Shown here one piece after another: positions 7,721 through 14,475 of a DNA stretch of 16,328 bases. The translations under genes and the position numbers were made by a program. This DNA is from Promethearchaeota archaeon. Its GTDB lineage: Archaea > Asgardarchaeota > Lokiarchaeia > Sigynarchaeales > MK-D1. A model generated the notes under the pieces. It was not told the DNA's origin. It saw only the letters and a program-made list of their open reading frames with translations, and ran no database searches. Numbering within the stretch: the stretch's first letter is position 1; each line of letters begins with the position of its first letter. The stretch covers positions 1 through 16,328 of the forward strand of contig JAEOUK010000621.1 in the NCBI GenBank assembly GCA_016839385.1. Reading direction: 5' to 3'.

Positions 7721-8410
7721 ATGTCTATTGAAGATGCGAAAAAAAATGCTGCTCATAAGGCAGTAGATGAGAATCTAAAAAACAACAAAATAATTGGAAT
7801 TGGATCAGGATCTACTATTGTATACGCTGTTAAACGTATTGCAGATTGGAATAGACCGGATTTAATTTGTATTCCTTCTTCTTTTCAAGCTAAACTATTG
7901 ATTGTACAGAACGGGTTGACCTTGGGTAGTTTAGATCAATACCCTGAAGTGGAAATCACCTTTGATGGAGCTGATGAGATTGATGCAAATATGAATCTAA
8001 TTAAGGGAGGAGGAGGATGCCAGGTACAAGAAAAGATTCTTGCATCTAATTCCAAAAGGTTGATAATTGTTGCAGATTACACTAAAGATTCAAAAATATT
8101 AGGTGAAAAGTGGAAAAAAGGAGTCCCAGTAGAAGTGATCCCAGAAGCATATATTCCAATCATGAAAAAAATAGTTAAAATGAAAGGGAAACCTTCTTTG
8201 AGAATGGGAATAAATAAAGCAGGACCAGTCGTAACGGATAATGGTAATTTCATAATTGATGCGGATTTTGGCCTGATTAAAAATCCAATGAATTTGGAAC
8301 TTGAATTGATTCAGATTCCAGGTGTTGTGGGTACAGGATTATTCATTGATATGGTTGTTGCATGTTATATTGGTTTGAAAGATGGATCTGTAAAAGAAGT
8401 GCTTAAGTGA
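7721..8410 (+). CDS. rpiA: Ribose-5-phosphate isomerase A
   Basis: Interconverts ribose 5-phosphate and ribulose 5-phosphate, which in archaea supplies ribose for nucleotides. The 229-residue length is typical. The substrate loop GIGSGSTIVYAV (26-37, Thr32), the active-site motif DGADEID (82-88) and KGGGGCQVQEKI (95-106) with the general-base Glu104 are all present. The first 20 residues form the usual N-terminal helix rich in Ala and Lys. No strong ribosome binding site precedes the ATG. The stop is only four bases before the methyltransferase ATG, so the two are almost certainly co-transcribed. Confidence 0.97.
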   Translation: MSIEDAKKNAAHKAVDENLKNNKIIGIGSGSTIVYAVKRIADWNRPDLICIPSSFQAKLLIVQNGLTLGSLDQYPEVEITFDGADEIDANMNLIKGGGGCQVQEKILASNSKRLIIVADYTKDSKILGEKWKKGVPVEVIPEAYIPIMKKIVKMKGKPSLRMGINKAGPVVTDNGNFIIDADFGLIKNPMNLELELIQIPGVVGTGLFIDMVVACYIGLKDGSVKEVLK

Positions 8411-8414
8411 AAAA

Positions 8415-9473
8415 ATGACATCTTTCCTTGATTCCTTTTCATTCCAAACGCGTTATAGAGGTTCTAAGGTAAAAATTATTCCAGCAATATTCAACACGGT
8501 AAAAGATCTGAATTTTTCTACTGTATTAGATCTCTTTGCGGGGTCTGGTGCGGTTTCTTATCTTTTTAAGAAAATGAATAAACGTGTGATTTTCAATGAT
8601 CATTTAAAATTTAACCACATTATAGGACGAGCGATCATTGAAAATTCTGATATTATGTTATCCAAATCCGATATTCAATTTGTTTTGAAACCACGCTCTT
8701 ACGAAAATTATCCTCATTTAATTGAAAATCAGTTCAAGGACATTTATAACACCGATGAAGAAAATAAATGGTTGGATCGAATAATATGTAATATAGGAGA
8801 AATGAAGCAAGGGTATGCCAAGGATATGGCATATTGGTGTTTGTTTCAATCATGCATTACAAAACGACCATTTAGTTTATTCCATCGTAAAAATCTTAAC
8901 TTACGTACCAGTAATGTAAAGCGTTCCTTTGGAAATAAAGTAACATGGGATACATCTTTTGAAATACATTTCAGAAGATTTGCGGAAGAATTGAATAGGT
9001 ATATAATAAAGACAAAATATGAGTGTACTGCTTTGAATTTTGACGTGATGGAAGTGCCATTAGATATATGTCAAGAAGGTTTCCATTTGATATACATCGA
9101 TCCACCTTACATCCCCATAAAAGGAGAAAATATTATTTACAGGGATTTATATCACTTCCTCGAGGGGATAACCCAATATGAAACCTGGGAAAGTCAAATT
9201 GATTATAAATCTAAACATAAGAGGATTAAACCTCTATACAATATATGGAATGATAAGAAAAATGTTATAACTGCATTCAAAAAATTACTAAACAGATATA
9301 ACGAATCTGATATTTTACTTTCTCATAGATCCGAGGGAATACCTTCTACAGATGAACTTATTCAATTGCTAAAAGATAATTGGGCAAAAGTGTCCGTTGT
9401 AGAAAAAATTGAGCATAAATACGCCCTTAGTACAAGAGATTCAGATGAAGTACTTATTCTTGCTCAGAAATAG
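8415..9473 (+). CDS. D12-class DNA adenine-N6 methyltransferase
   Basis: Transfers a methyl group from S-adenosylmethionine to N6 of adenine in DNA. The order of motifs is that of the alpha/D12 class: an N-terminal RYRGSKVKIIPAI segment (13-25), the SAM-binding motif DLFAGSGAVS (39-48), ND (61-62) ending the second strand, and the catalytic motif IDPPY (228-232) followed by YHFLEG. The region between (80-220) is a long target-recognition part. At 352 residues it is longer than Dam (about 270), as is common for archaeal D12 enzymes. No restriction endonuclease gene is seen nearby, so it looks like a solitary methyltransferase, or one with an unrecognised partner outside the window. It sits four bases after rpiA. 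The stop codon is TAG. The recognition sequence cannot be read from the protein. Confidence 0.88.
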   Translation: MTSFLDSFSFQTRYRGSKVKIIPAIFNTVKDLNFSTVLDLFAGSGAVSYLFKKMNKRVIFNDHLKFNHIIGRAIIENSDIMLSKSDIQFVLKPRSYENYPHLIENQFKDIYNTDEENKWLDRIICNIGEMKQGYAKDMAYWCLFQSCITKRPFSLFHRKNLNLRTSNVKRSFGNKVTWDTSFEIHFRRFAEELNRYIIKTKYECTALNFDVMEVPLDICQEGFHLIYIDPPYIPIKGENIIYRDLYHFLEGITQYETWESQIDYKSKHKRIKPLYNIWNDKKNVITAFKKLLNRYNESDILLSHRSEGIPSTDELIQLLKDNWAKVSVVEKIEHKYALSTRDSDEVLILAQK

Positions 9474-9540
9474 AGATATTTTGTAGTTCTTTTTTAAGGA
9501 TTAATTTCCAAGGATGATATGTTTTCTTGCTTTTTAATAT

Positions 9541-9552
9541 CAAGCATGCTTG
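9541..9552. repeat. 12-bp perfect palindrome in the convergent gap
   Basis: CAAGCATGCTTG is a perfect palindrome in the 166 bases between the converging methyltransferase and symporter genes. It may form a short hairpin in RNA from either strand. A run of six T (9492-9497) just after the methyltransferase gene could end its transcript. Nothing else convincing lies in this gap. Confidence 0.35.
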
Positions 9553-9617
9553 TTTACGGTTCTGGTCAATCAATTGAGTTTTCATACTGATTCTTGTTAT
9601 CTCAATATTTAAACTCG

Positions 9618-9649
9618 TAAAAAAAATGAAAAAAAGAGTCTATCGACTC
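9618..9649 (-). terminator. Hairpin and T-run at the end of the symporter gene
   Basis: On the minus strand GAGTC-GATA-GACTC is followed at once by seven T, a C-A and eight more T. The hairpin stem contains the last sense codons and part of the TAG stop codon (9642-9640). It has the layout of an intrinsic terminator. In archaea the T-tracts alone could suffice. Confidence 0.6.
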
Positions 9650-11040
9650 ATTTCTTTTAGTTTCTGATGCTTCTCATCATGGAGGATAAGAACTTGCTTC
9701 TGAAGATTCTTCCAATGTTGTCCTCTCAATGGGTAAAATGAGAGAATTAAAGCTTCTATCAATAATGCAATTCCAGGCAACAAACCAACGAAGATTCTCA
9801 TTGCAGTATAAACTCCCCCAGGTTGGTACGGATAAATTTCTAATGTTATTGGGTCGCGAGGAATGAAATGATTAATTTCGAGAAGGAAGGCAGGAATCCA
9901 TAATGCCAGACTTTGGGCGGGTTTAGTAATTAAAGCATTTACACCAAAAAATGCTGCTTCCCTTCTTACTCCCGTTTTTATTTCATCTTCATCTGAAACT
10001 TGAGCAAACATTATATTAGTGAATATTAATGGACCTACCAGACCAAAACCGGCACAAATTAAACCAATAAATATCAGATTTGCCGGAAGAAAATAAATCG
10101 CGACCAATCCAGCACCACCAATAACGAGCAAAATTTGATCTGCAAGGACAACTCCAAGCCATTTCTGCAGGAAGGGAGTTGCCCAAATTCCAACTAATAG
10201 AGGGATAAATAGATAGATCAATAACATTATTGTTGGGGTTCCTACAACGTAATCCGCTAGATAATATACAGAGCCAACAACACTACTTTGCATAAAAATC
10301 GATCCAAAATTCGCAATGACTAAAATAATGAATGATCTCCTACTAAATGTGTGCTTTATAGATTCCCAAAGACCTAATGGTTTGTCAACTTTTGTGAATT
10401 CCGGTCTTTCTTTGAATGTGTAGGTAGTAGCTAAAATAAATGCGGCACCAACAATCCCAACACCAATCATTGCATATCTCAATAAATTAAGATCATCTCT
10501 AAAGAAATCTGGAAGGAGAAAACCGAGTATCATTCCTATCAAACTAAAGAATGATGATGAGAGCTGTAGATGATTTCTTTGACCTTCATCTTCGGTAATT
10601 TCTGGAAGTAAAGCACTATAAACCAGAAAAATGATTGTATATGCTGTGTCATAAAGCAACATTGTAACTAACATCCACCAAAACTTAGCCTGATCTGTCC
10701 ATGTTGGTGAACCCCACCATACTAATGCAAATGTCAATGCAAGAAATGGAGCGGTAAATCTCATATAAGGAATTCTCCGTCCTTTTTTGGATTTTGTTGA
10801 ATCTGAGATGAATCCAAACAATGGATCATTAAAAGCATTCCAAACAGCATATATAATGCTTACTAAGGCAATTATACTAGATTCTTCAGCTAAACCAAGA
10901 TAATCCGTATAAAAAATTGGAAGTAAAGCACCATAAATTCCACTAATTACAGATCCACCAAAAGAAGCTAAACCCCAGGTTACTTTTTTTCCAAATTTAA
11001 TTTTCACTCCTTGAAGAGGAGTATTTTCCGTTTTATCCAA
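9640..11040 (-). CDS. GPH-family (glycoside-pentoside-hexuronide) cation symporter, MFS superfamily
   Basis: A 466-residue membrane protein with about twelve hydrophobic helices. It has two GPH signatures: NAFNDPLFGFISD (68-80) followed by TKSKKGRRIPYMR in the cytoplasmic loop between helices 2 and 3, and LLPEITEDEGQR (144-155) after helix 4. This family (melibiose carrier, xyloside and glucuronide transporters) moves sugars or glycosides with Na+ or H+. The actual substrate cannot be read from the sequence. The start is a TTG; an in-frame TAA lies two codons upstream, and AGGAG at 11055-11051 gives a ribosome binding site ten bases before it. The ArsR-type regulator lies upstream on the same strand, 182 bases away, and may control it. 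No glycosidase gene is adjacent. Confidence 0.9.
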   Translation of the reverse strand: MDKTENTPLQGVKIKFGKKVTWGLASFGGSVISGIYGALLPIFYTDYLGLAEESSIIALVSIIYAVWNAFNDPLFGFISDSTKSKKGRRIPYMRFTAPFLALTFALVWWGSPTWTDQAKFWWMLVTMLLYDTAYTIIFLVYSALLPEITEDEGQRNHLQLSSSFFSLIGMILGFLLPDFFRDDLNLLRYAMIGVGIVGAAFILATTYTFKERPEFTKVDKPLGLWESIKHTFSRRSFIILVIANFGSIFMQSSVVGSVYYLADYVVGTPTIMLLIYLFIPLLVGIWATPFLQKWLGVVLADQILLVIGGAGLVAIYFLPANLIFIGLICAGFGLVGPLIFTNIMFAQVSDEDEIKTGVRREAAFFGVNALITKPAQSLALWIPAFLLEINHFIPRDPITLEIYPYQPGGVYTAMRIFVGLLPGIALLIEALILSFYPLRGQHWKNLQKQVLILHDEKHQKLKEMSR

Positions 11041-11060
11041 CTTTTATCATCTCCTAATCT

Positions 11061-11070
11061 TAATCGATTA
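11061..11070. promoter_or_regulatory. Palindrome in the leader of the symporter gene
   Basis: TAATCGATTA is a perfect 10-bp palindrome 21 bases before the TTG start. A TATA-like TTATAAAC on the minus strand near 11095-11102 would put the transcript start at about 11073, so the palindrome falls right at or after it. That is a usual place for a repressor site. Binding by the neighbouring ArsR protein is only a guess; the site does not resemble the inverted repeat at 11557-11569. Confidence 0.35.
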
Positions 11071-11146
11071 TCTACGTTTCAGTTAATATAGATACCGTTT
11101 ATAACAAAAAAAAACTGAGAAGAAATAGAAAGTGATAAAGTAGAAT

Positions 11147-11203
11147 AAAAAAGCCACTTGAATGTTAAATTTATAATAAAAGCCCCTAGGAAAAAAATTG
11201 GGG
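11147..11203 (-). terminator. Possible terminator region after the ArsR gene
   Basis: In the minus direction after the ArsR stop there is CCCC, a 13-base loop and GGGG (11203-11183) followed by CTTTTATT. A run of six T follows at 11152-11147 and nine T at 11114-11106. These could end the ArsR transcript before the symporter gene. The stem is short, so support rests mainly on the T runs. Confidence 0.35.
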
Positions 11204-11222
11204 TTCTATAATGATTTCTCGT

Positions 11223-11537
11223 TTATGCGATAATTTCTATATCAGAATCATCGTCCAATGGACTCTCTCCAACGTGTACAAGCCCATGGTTTAAGATTTT
11301 TTTAACATGTGAATCCGATATTCGGAAAAATTTCTTTCGTCCTCTTTTTTCGTATTTCACTAGATCTGCTGAACTCAAAATCCGTAATTGGTATGATATT
11401 GCTGGAAGTGATGTGCCAATTACATCCCGGATGTCATTTACTGTGAGTTCTCCGTCGTTCAGAAGATTTAAGATTTGAATCCTTGTTTCATCGCTTAGTG
11501 CTGAAAACAGCCGGGCTAGTTTCCTTGATGTTTGCAT
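11223..11537 (-). CDS. ArsR-type winged-helix transcriptional regulator without metal-binding cysteines
   Basis: A 104-residue DNA-binding protein numbered from the ATG at 11537. LARLFSALSDETRIQILNLL (8-27) is the classic ArsR opening. The helix-turn-helix follows (31-56, ending SLPAISYQLRIL), then the wing DLVKYEKRGRKKFFRIS (58-74) and an acidic tail. Where metal sensors have ELCVCD or ELCVGD, this protein has ELTVND (30-35), and it contains no cysteine at all, so it is unlikely to be an arsenic or cadmium sensor. The frame also extends to an ATG at 11618 and one at 11567, but those add a hydrophobic, non-ArsR segment. AAAGGA lies ten bases before 11537, and an inverted repeat lies just upstream. 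It probably represses itself and possibly the downstream symporter. Confidence 0.85.
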   Translation of the reverse strand: MQTSRKLARLFSALSDETRIQILNLLNDGELTVNDIRDVIGTSLPAISYQLRILSSADLVKYEKRGRKKFFRISDSHVKKILNHGLVHVGESPLDDDSDIEIIA

Positions 11538-11556
11538 TTTATTATTTCCTTTGTAG

Positions 11557-11569
11557 GTATGTTTCATAC
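11557..11569. promoter_or_regulatory. Inverted repeat at the ArsR gene start, candidate operator
   Basis: GTATG-TTT-CATAC is a perfect 5+5 inverted repeat that ends 20 bases before the chosen ATG, near where transcription should begin. ArsR-type proteins bind such short dyads and often repress their own genes. If translation began at 11618 or 11567 the site would lie within or across the coding start, which favours the ATG at 11537. Confidence 0.45.
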
Positions 11570-11678
11570 TTCCAAAAGTATTGAAAATTAAAAACGTGAT
11601 GCTGAAAAATATTAACAAAAGTAGTCAAAGTACGTAGTAAAAATAAGTGACTCCAAAAAAGTTCTATAATAATAAAAG

Positions 11679-11686
11679 TATATAAT
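11679..11686 (+). promoter_or_regulatory. TATA box with purine-rich BRE for the UPF0248 gene
   Basis: TATATAAT is preceded by an A-rich BRE-like stretch (ATAAAAG). Its centre near 11682 predicts a transcript start near 11708, directly before the in-frame ATG candidates at 11712 and 11727. The 189 bases between the ArsR start and 11727 hold this promoter, the ArsR promoter and no gene. Confidence 0.5.
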
Positions 11687-11726
11687 ATTGAAACTATAAG
11701 TTAATGTTCAAATGGGATGGAATTCT

Positions 11727-11987
11727 ATGAAGATACGAGATATCCTGAACAAAATATATTGGGATCCGAATTTCTCAACTAAAAAGAGCCAATTTTAGAT
11801 TAAGTATACCCATCGAGGCGTACCAGGAAATAATCTAATCATTACATGTGACCTTCTTAATAATGTGAATTCTGATTCGTTTGAATATTGGAAGGATTCA
11901 GAAAAAGACCCAGTTAGGATTCCATTTCATAGAATAGAAAAGATTTTCAACCATCAAACAAACGAAATCCTATATATAAAAAGATAA
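11727..11987 (+). pseudogene. UPF0248 (DUF504) family gene interrupted by one in-frame TAG
   Basis: Reading from the ATG at 11727 gives MKIRDILNKIYWDPNFSTK, continues to KSQF, then TAG (11796-11798). The same frame carries on for 62 more sense codons, through IKYTHRGVPGNNLI and DPVRIPFHRIEKIF to EILYIKR and TAA. The two parts together match the small archaeal UPF0248 family from end to end: start 'M-x-I-R-[DE]-I-L-N', 'WDP', the hallmark Y-x-HRG-x-PG, the IP-[YF]-HRI motif and a terminal basic strand. The total of 87 codons is the family's usual size. Only the TAG breaks it, at the position just before the strand leading to HRG. It ends four bases before the earliest NOG1 start, so the two look like an operon, and it has a plausible TATA box. 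The family's function is unknown, possibly RNA-related by gene context elsewhere. It may be a recent pseudogene, a base error or a read-through codon. Confidence 0.75.
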
Positions 11988-12000
11988 TTGGGTGTACCTC

Positions 12001-13071
12001 TTGAAAAATCCATTTGAAGATTTCTATCCAGTTCCTAGTGTTGACGAGCTCATAGATATCGCATTCAAAAGAGGTTCAAAAAAAGCTGCCTCGATTCCAA
12101 AAAGATTCAATTCAGTCTTGCGAGCTAAGAGAGGAGAAGTAAATAGGATTCAGAATGTGAATGAGTATATTATTGAACGCATTAAAAAAATAGTTCAATC
12201 CGTACCAAATCTTGATATATTACACCCATTTTACCAAGAATTAAGCCACCTTTTAGTAAATAAAGATGATCTAAAACAAAATTTGGGAAGATTAAATGGA
12301 ATAATCCCAGTCATGCAAAAACTTCTTTCTTCAAAAATACGTGAAATTAACAAACAAGATACATCTAATAAATGTAGTATTGTGAGAAGACAGTATTATG
12401 CTAGAGTATCCTCCATACTGAAAGCCCAAGGAAAAACCTTGGAATATCTTGAAGATGCACGAAGAAAATTGAAATCCATTCCAGTTATCGACACTGATTT
12501 ACCCGCTGTAGTAATTGCGGGATATCCTAATGTAGGTAAATCTAGCTTAGTGAAATCGATATCTAGTGCAAAACCAGAGATACGCGAATATCCCTTCACA
12601 ACTAAAGAGATAATCATTGGAATCTATAAAAAATCCAACAACATGAAGTTATTTCAGCTTATTGACACTCCTGGGATTTTAGATCGACCTATGAAGGAAA
12701 GAAACGAAATTGAAAAACAAGCAATTTTAGCTTTACGCACAATCTCGAACATCATCGTATTCATTTTCGATCCCACTTCTACATCAGGATATTCGGTTGA
12801 TAGCCAACTTTCTTTATTCAATGAGATCCTTCATGAGTTTATTCAAAAGGTAAATGTTCCCTATCTCGTTGTTTTTAACAAAATGGATCTTGCATCTAAC
12901 GAAGAGATACAGTATTTAATGACTCAATTGGCAGTTGAGGAAAATCATATAAAATATGTAAATACAAATGCTAAAGATGGAGAAAATTTAGATATATTGA
13001 TCCAACTACTATTGGATTTGATCAGAAAGCACAATTTATACCATTTAGATCTCTCAAAATTTCAAAAATAA
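12001..13071 (+). CDS. nog1: NOG1-family GTPase, ribosome assembly
   Basis: NOG1 proteins are OBG-like GTPases needed for large-subunit ribosome assembly. Numbered from the TTG at 12001 (356 residues), an N-terminal helical domain (about 1-165, starting KNPFEDFYPVPSVDEL, typical of NOG1) is followed by the GTPase domain: G1 GYPNVGKSS (174-182), the G2 threonines in PFTTKE (198-203), G3 DTPG (222-225), G4 NKMD (293-296) and G5 around NAKDG (323-327). Two starts are possible. GTG at 11992 adds three residues. TTG at 12001 is preferred because GGTG lies six bases before it, as in the long surface gene, and because family members begin near the NPFE motif. A TATA-like TATATATAAA at 11971-11980 lies 26 bases before that TTG, but inside the UPF0248 frame. 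It is probably co-transcribed with UPF0248. Confidence 0.93.
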   Translation: MKNPFEDFYPVPSVDELIDIAFKRGSKKAASIPKRFNSVLRAKRGEVNRIQNVNEYIIERIKKIVQSVPNLDILHPFYQELSHLLVNKDDLKQNLGRLNGIIPVMQKLLSSKIREINKQDTSNKCSIVRRQYYARVSSILKAQGKTLEYLEDARRKLKSIPVIDTDLPAVVIAGYPNVGKSSLVKSISSAKPEIREYPFTTKEIIIGIYKKSNNMKLFQLIDTPGILDRPMKERNEIEKQAILALRTISNIIVFIFDPTSTSGYSVDSQLSLFNEILHEFIQKVNVPYLVVFNKMDLASNEEIQYLMTQLAVEENHIKYVNTNAKDGENLDILIQLLLDLIRKHNLYHLDLSKFQK

Positions 13072-13160
13072 AAAAAAACTCACGGTATATGTTAGTTCCC
13101 AATTAAAATCTAAGCGTACTTTTAAATTTCTGTAAGAGAAAGATTGTCAACAGTTCATAA

Positions 13161-13170
13161 TTTTAATATT
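13161..13170 (+). promoter_or_regulatory. TATA-like box before the unknown 412-residue gene
   Basis: TTTTAATATT lies 47-56 bases before the ATG at 13217 and would give a leader of about 25 bases. The 145-base gap after nog1 holds an A-run at its start and this element, with no sign of another gene. This may be the promoter of the whole run to mfnE. Confidence 0.35.
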
Positions 13171-13216
13171 ATTTGTTACCCCTCCTCCAGCTCTTACTGA
13201 ATGAGAAGAAGAATAC

Positions 13217-14455
13217 ATGTCAAAAAAGACTAAATTTGAAAATGAAATACGAGATTTCTTCTATTTTATCATATGGGACTCCATATCTCAAATAATAATT
13301 GAATCTGCAGGAAATATTGAACAATCTAAGATAAAATTTCTTCAAAAAAGTCTTTGTGATATGTTTGTAAACTCCATTATTCAGAATCAATCGCATTATG
13401 CATTTAAAACAAAGTATAGTGCAATTATCAAGGAATCTGGATTTATTAGCGAACTTATGCAAGAGTATATTGTCGAAACTCTATCTTTATTCCGCTTACG
13501 ATTGTTTAATATATTTTCTAAAGATTTCTCTTCCATCCCTGAAGAAAAATTTATAGAACTCCAAAATTCGATTGAAGAATATGTAATTATTTCGTATTTA
13601 GATAAATTTGTCTTATCAAACGTAATAAATATTTTATTATATTCATCCAGAATCTCTTTTGCAGAAGTAAATGAGTTCCGAATAAGAATATTGGAGATTT
13701 TTCGTGAAATTTTGGATGGGACTTCTACCACATTAAAGGATTTGACTGAATATTTAGAATCTGAACTGAATCGCATGTCCCTAGATAAAATAATACGTGA
13801 TTTCATATCAGCTTCTGTAATTGGATATTTTACTACAATTACACGATTCGATAACTATGGAGAAATTTTACAACAGATGAAAAATTCGATAATAAATAAA
13901 ATTACAGTATTCTCTGATACTTCTTTCATTCAAAGACAGCGTATTGATAATATTATCATGTGGTTGAAATTAGAGGTCTTGAGCCCCTTCTTTGACTTGA
14001 TTCAAGGTTCTAATGTGTCAATTTCCCCCCCAACAGAAACAATCGTTAGTAAAATTGAGAATATTTATCGACGACAGATAGAACGGAAATATAGCATAGA
14101 TATGGTTTTTGAACGTTTAAAAGAACTAGAAGATTCAATTGACTTAGTTCAGACAAAAAGGACTGGAAATCGGTTCAAATTCTCAAATTCATCCTATATT
14201 TCAAATAAATTCCGAGTTCTACGAAAAGAAACAAGGAATAAAATTCCACTCGATCCAGAAAAAATCCCAGATGTACAGAAAGATTTCCATGATTCTATTG
14301 ATCTTACACCAAATAAAGTAATAGAAATGGAATTTCAAATCTTGCAATATTTAGCAGCATTTTTGGATAACGAATTATCTTTTGACTACCAATTGGATAA
14401 TTTTTATAATTTGATAAAACAAAATCGACATGGAACCAATCAGATATATTTATAG
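13217..14455 (+). CDS. Unrecognised helical protein, 412 residues, upstream of mfnF
   Basis: I do not recognise this family. The product appears soluble and almost entirely alpha-helical, rich in Ile, Phe, Ser, Glu and Lys, with amphipathic stretches such as ELMQEYIVETLSLFRLRLF and FRIRILEIFREILDG. There is no signal peptide, clear membrane helix, metal-binding cluster or nucleotide-binding loop. Residues about 295-340 are basic and polar (ERKYSIDMVFERLKELEDS, then KRTGNRFKF), which might contact nucleic acid or a partner. The last 50 residues include DPEKIPDVQKDFHDS and another helix pair. The stop is TAG. It ends 20 bases before mfnF on the same strand, so it is probably in one transcript with mfnF and mfnE, though a link to methanofuran synthesis is only positional. 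Base composition matches the neighbours, so nothing points to recent transfer. Confidence 0.75.
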   Translation: MSKKTKFENEIRDFFYFIIWDSISQIIIESAGNIEQSKIKFLQKSLCDMFVNSIIQNQSHYAFKTKYSAIIKESGFISELMQEYIVETLSLFRLRLFNIFSKDFSSIPEEKFIELQNSIEEYVIISYLDKFVLSNVINILLYSSRISFAEVNEFRIRILEIFREILDGTSTTLKDLTEYLESELNRMSLDKIIRDFISASVIGYFTTITRFDNYGEILQQMKNSIINKITVFSDTSFIQRQRIDNIIMWLKLEVLSPFFDLIQGSNVSISPPTETIVSKIENIYRRQIERKYSIDMVFERLKELEDSIDLVQTKRTGNRFKFSNSSYISNKFRVLRKETRNKIPLDPEKIPDVQKDFHDSIDLTPNKVIEMEFQILQYLAAFLDNELSFDYQLDNFYNLIKQNRHGTNQIYL

Positions 14456-14475
14456 TCCCCCCGAGAGAATTGTGA

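Noticed and set aside
9454..9585. Small minus-strand frame of 43 codons between the symporter and methyltransferase genes (MKTQLIDQNRK...)
   Set aside because: It overlaps the end of the methyltransferase gene, lacks a convincing ribosome binding site and recognisable motif, and lies in a convergent gap where antisense frames arise by chance.
9511..9590. Possible C/D-box guide RNA (ATGATAT ... CTGA) in the convergent gap
   Set aside because: The C-box match is partial and no internal D'/C' pair or flanking stem is visible.
11538..11618. N-terminal extension of the ArsR protein (27 residues, hydrophobic)
   Set aside because: ArsR proteins start near the LARLFSALSDETR helix. The extension crosses the likely promoter and operator, and a ribosome binding site fits the ATG at 11537.
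11796..11798. Genome-wide UAG recoding to explain the TAG in the UPF0248 gene
   Set aside because: TAG ends three other genes at exactly the expected protein lengths. Two of them meet another stop within a few codons and the third has only unrelated T-rich sequence beyond, so UAG normally acts as stop here.
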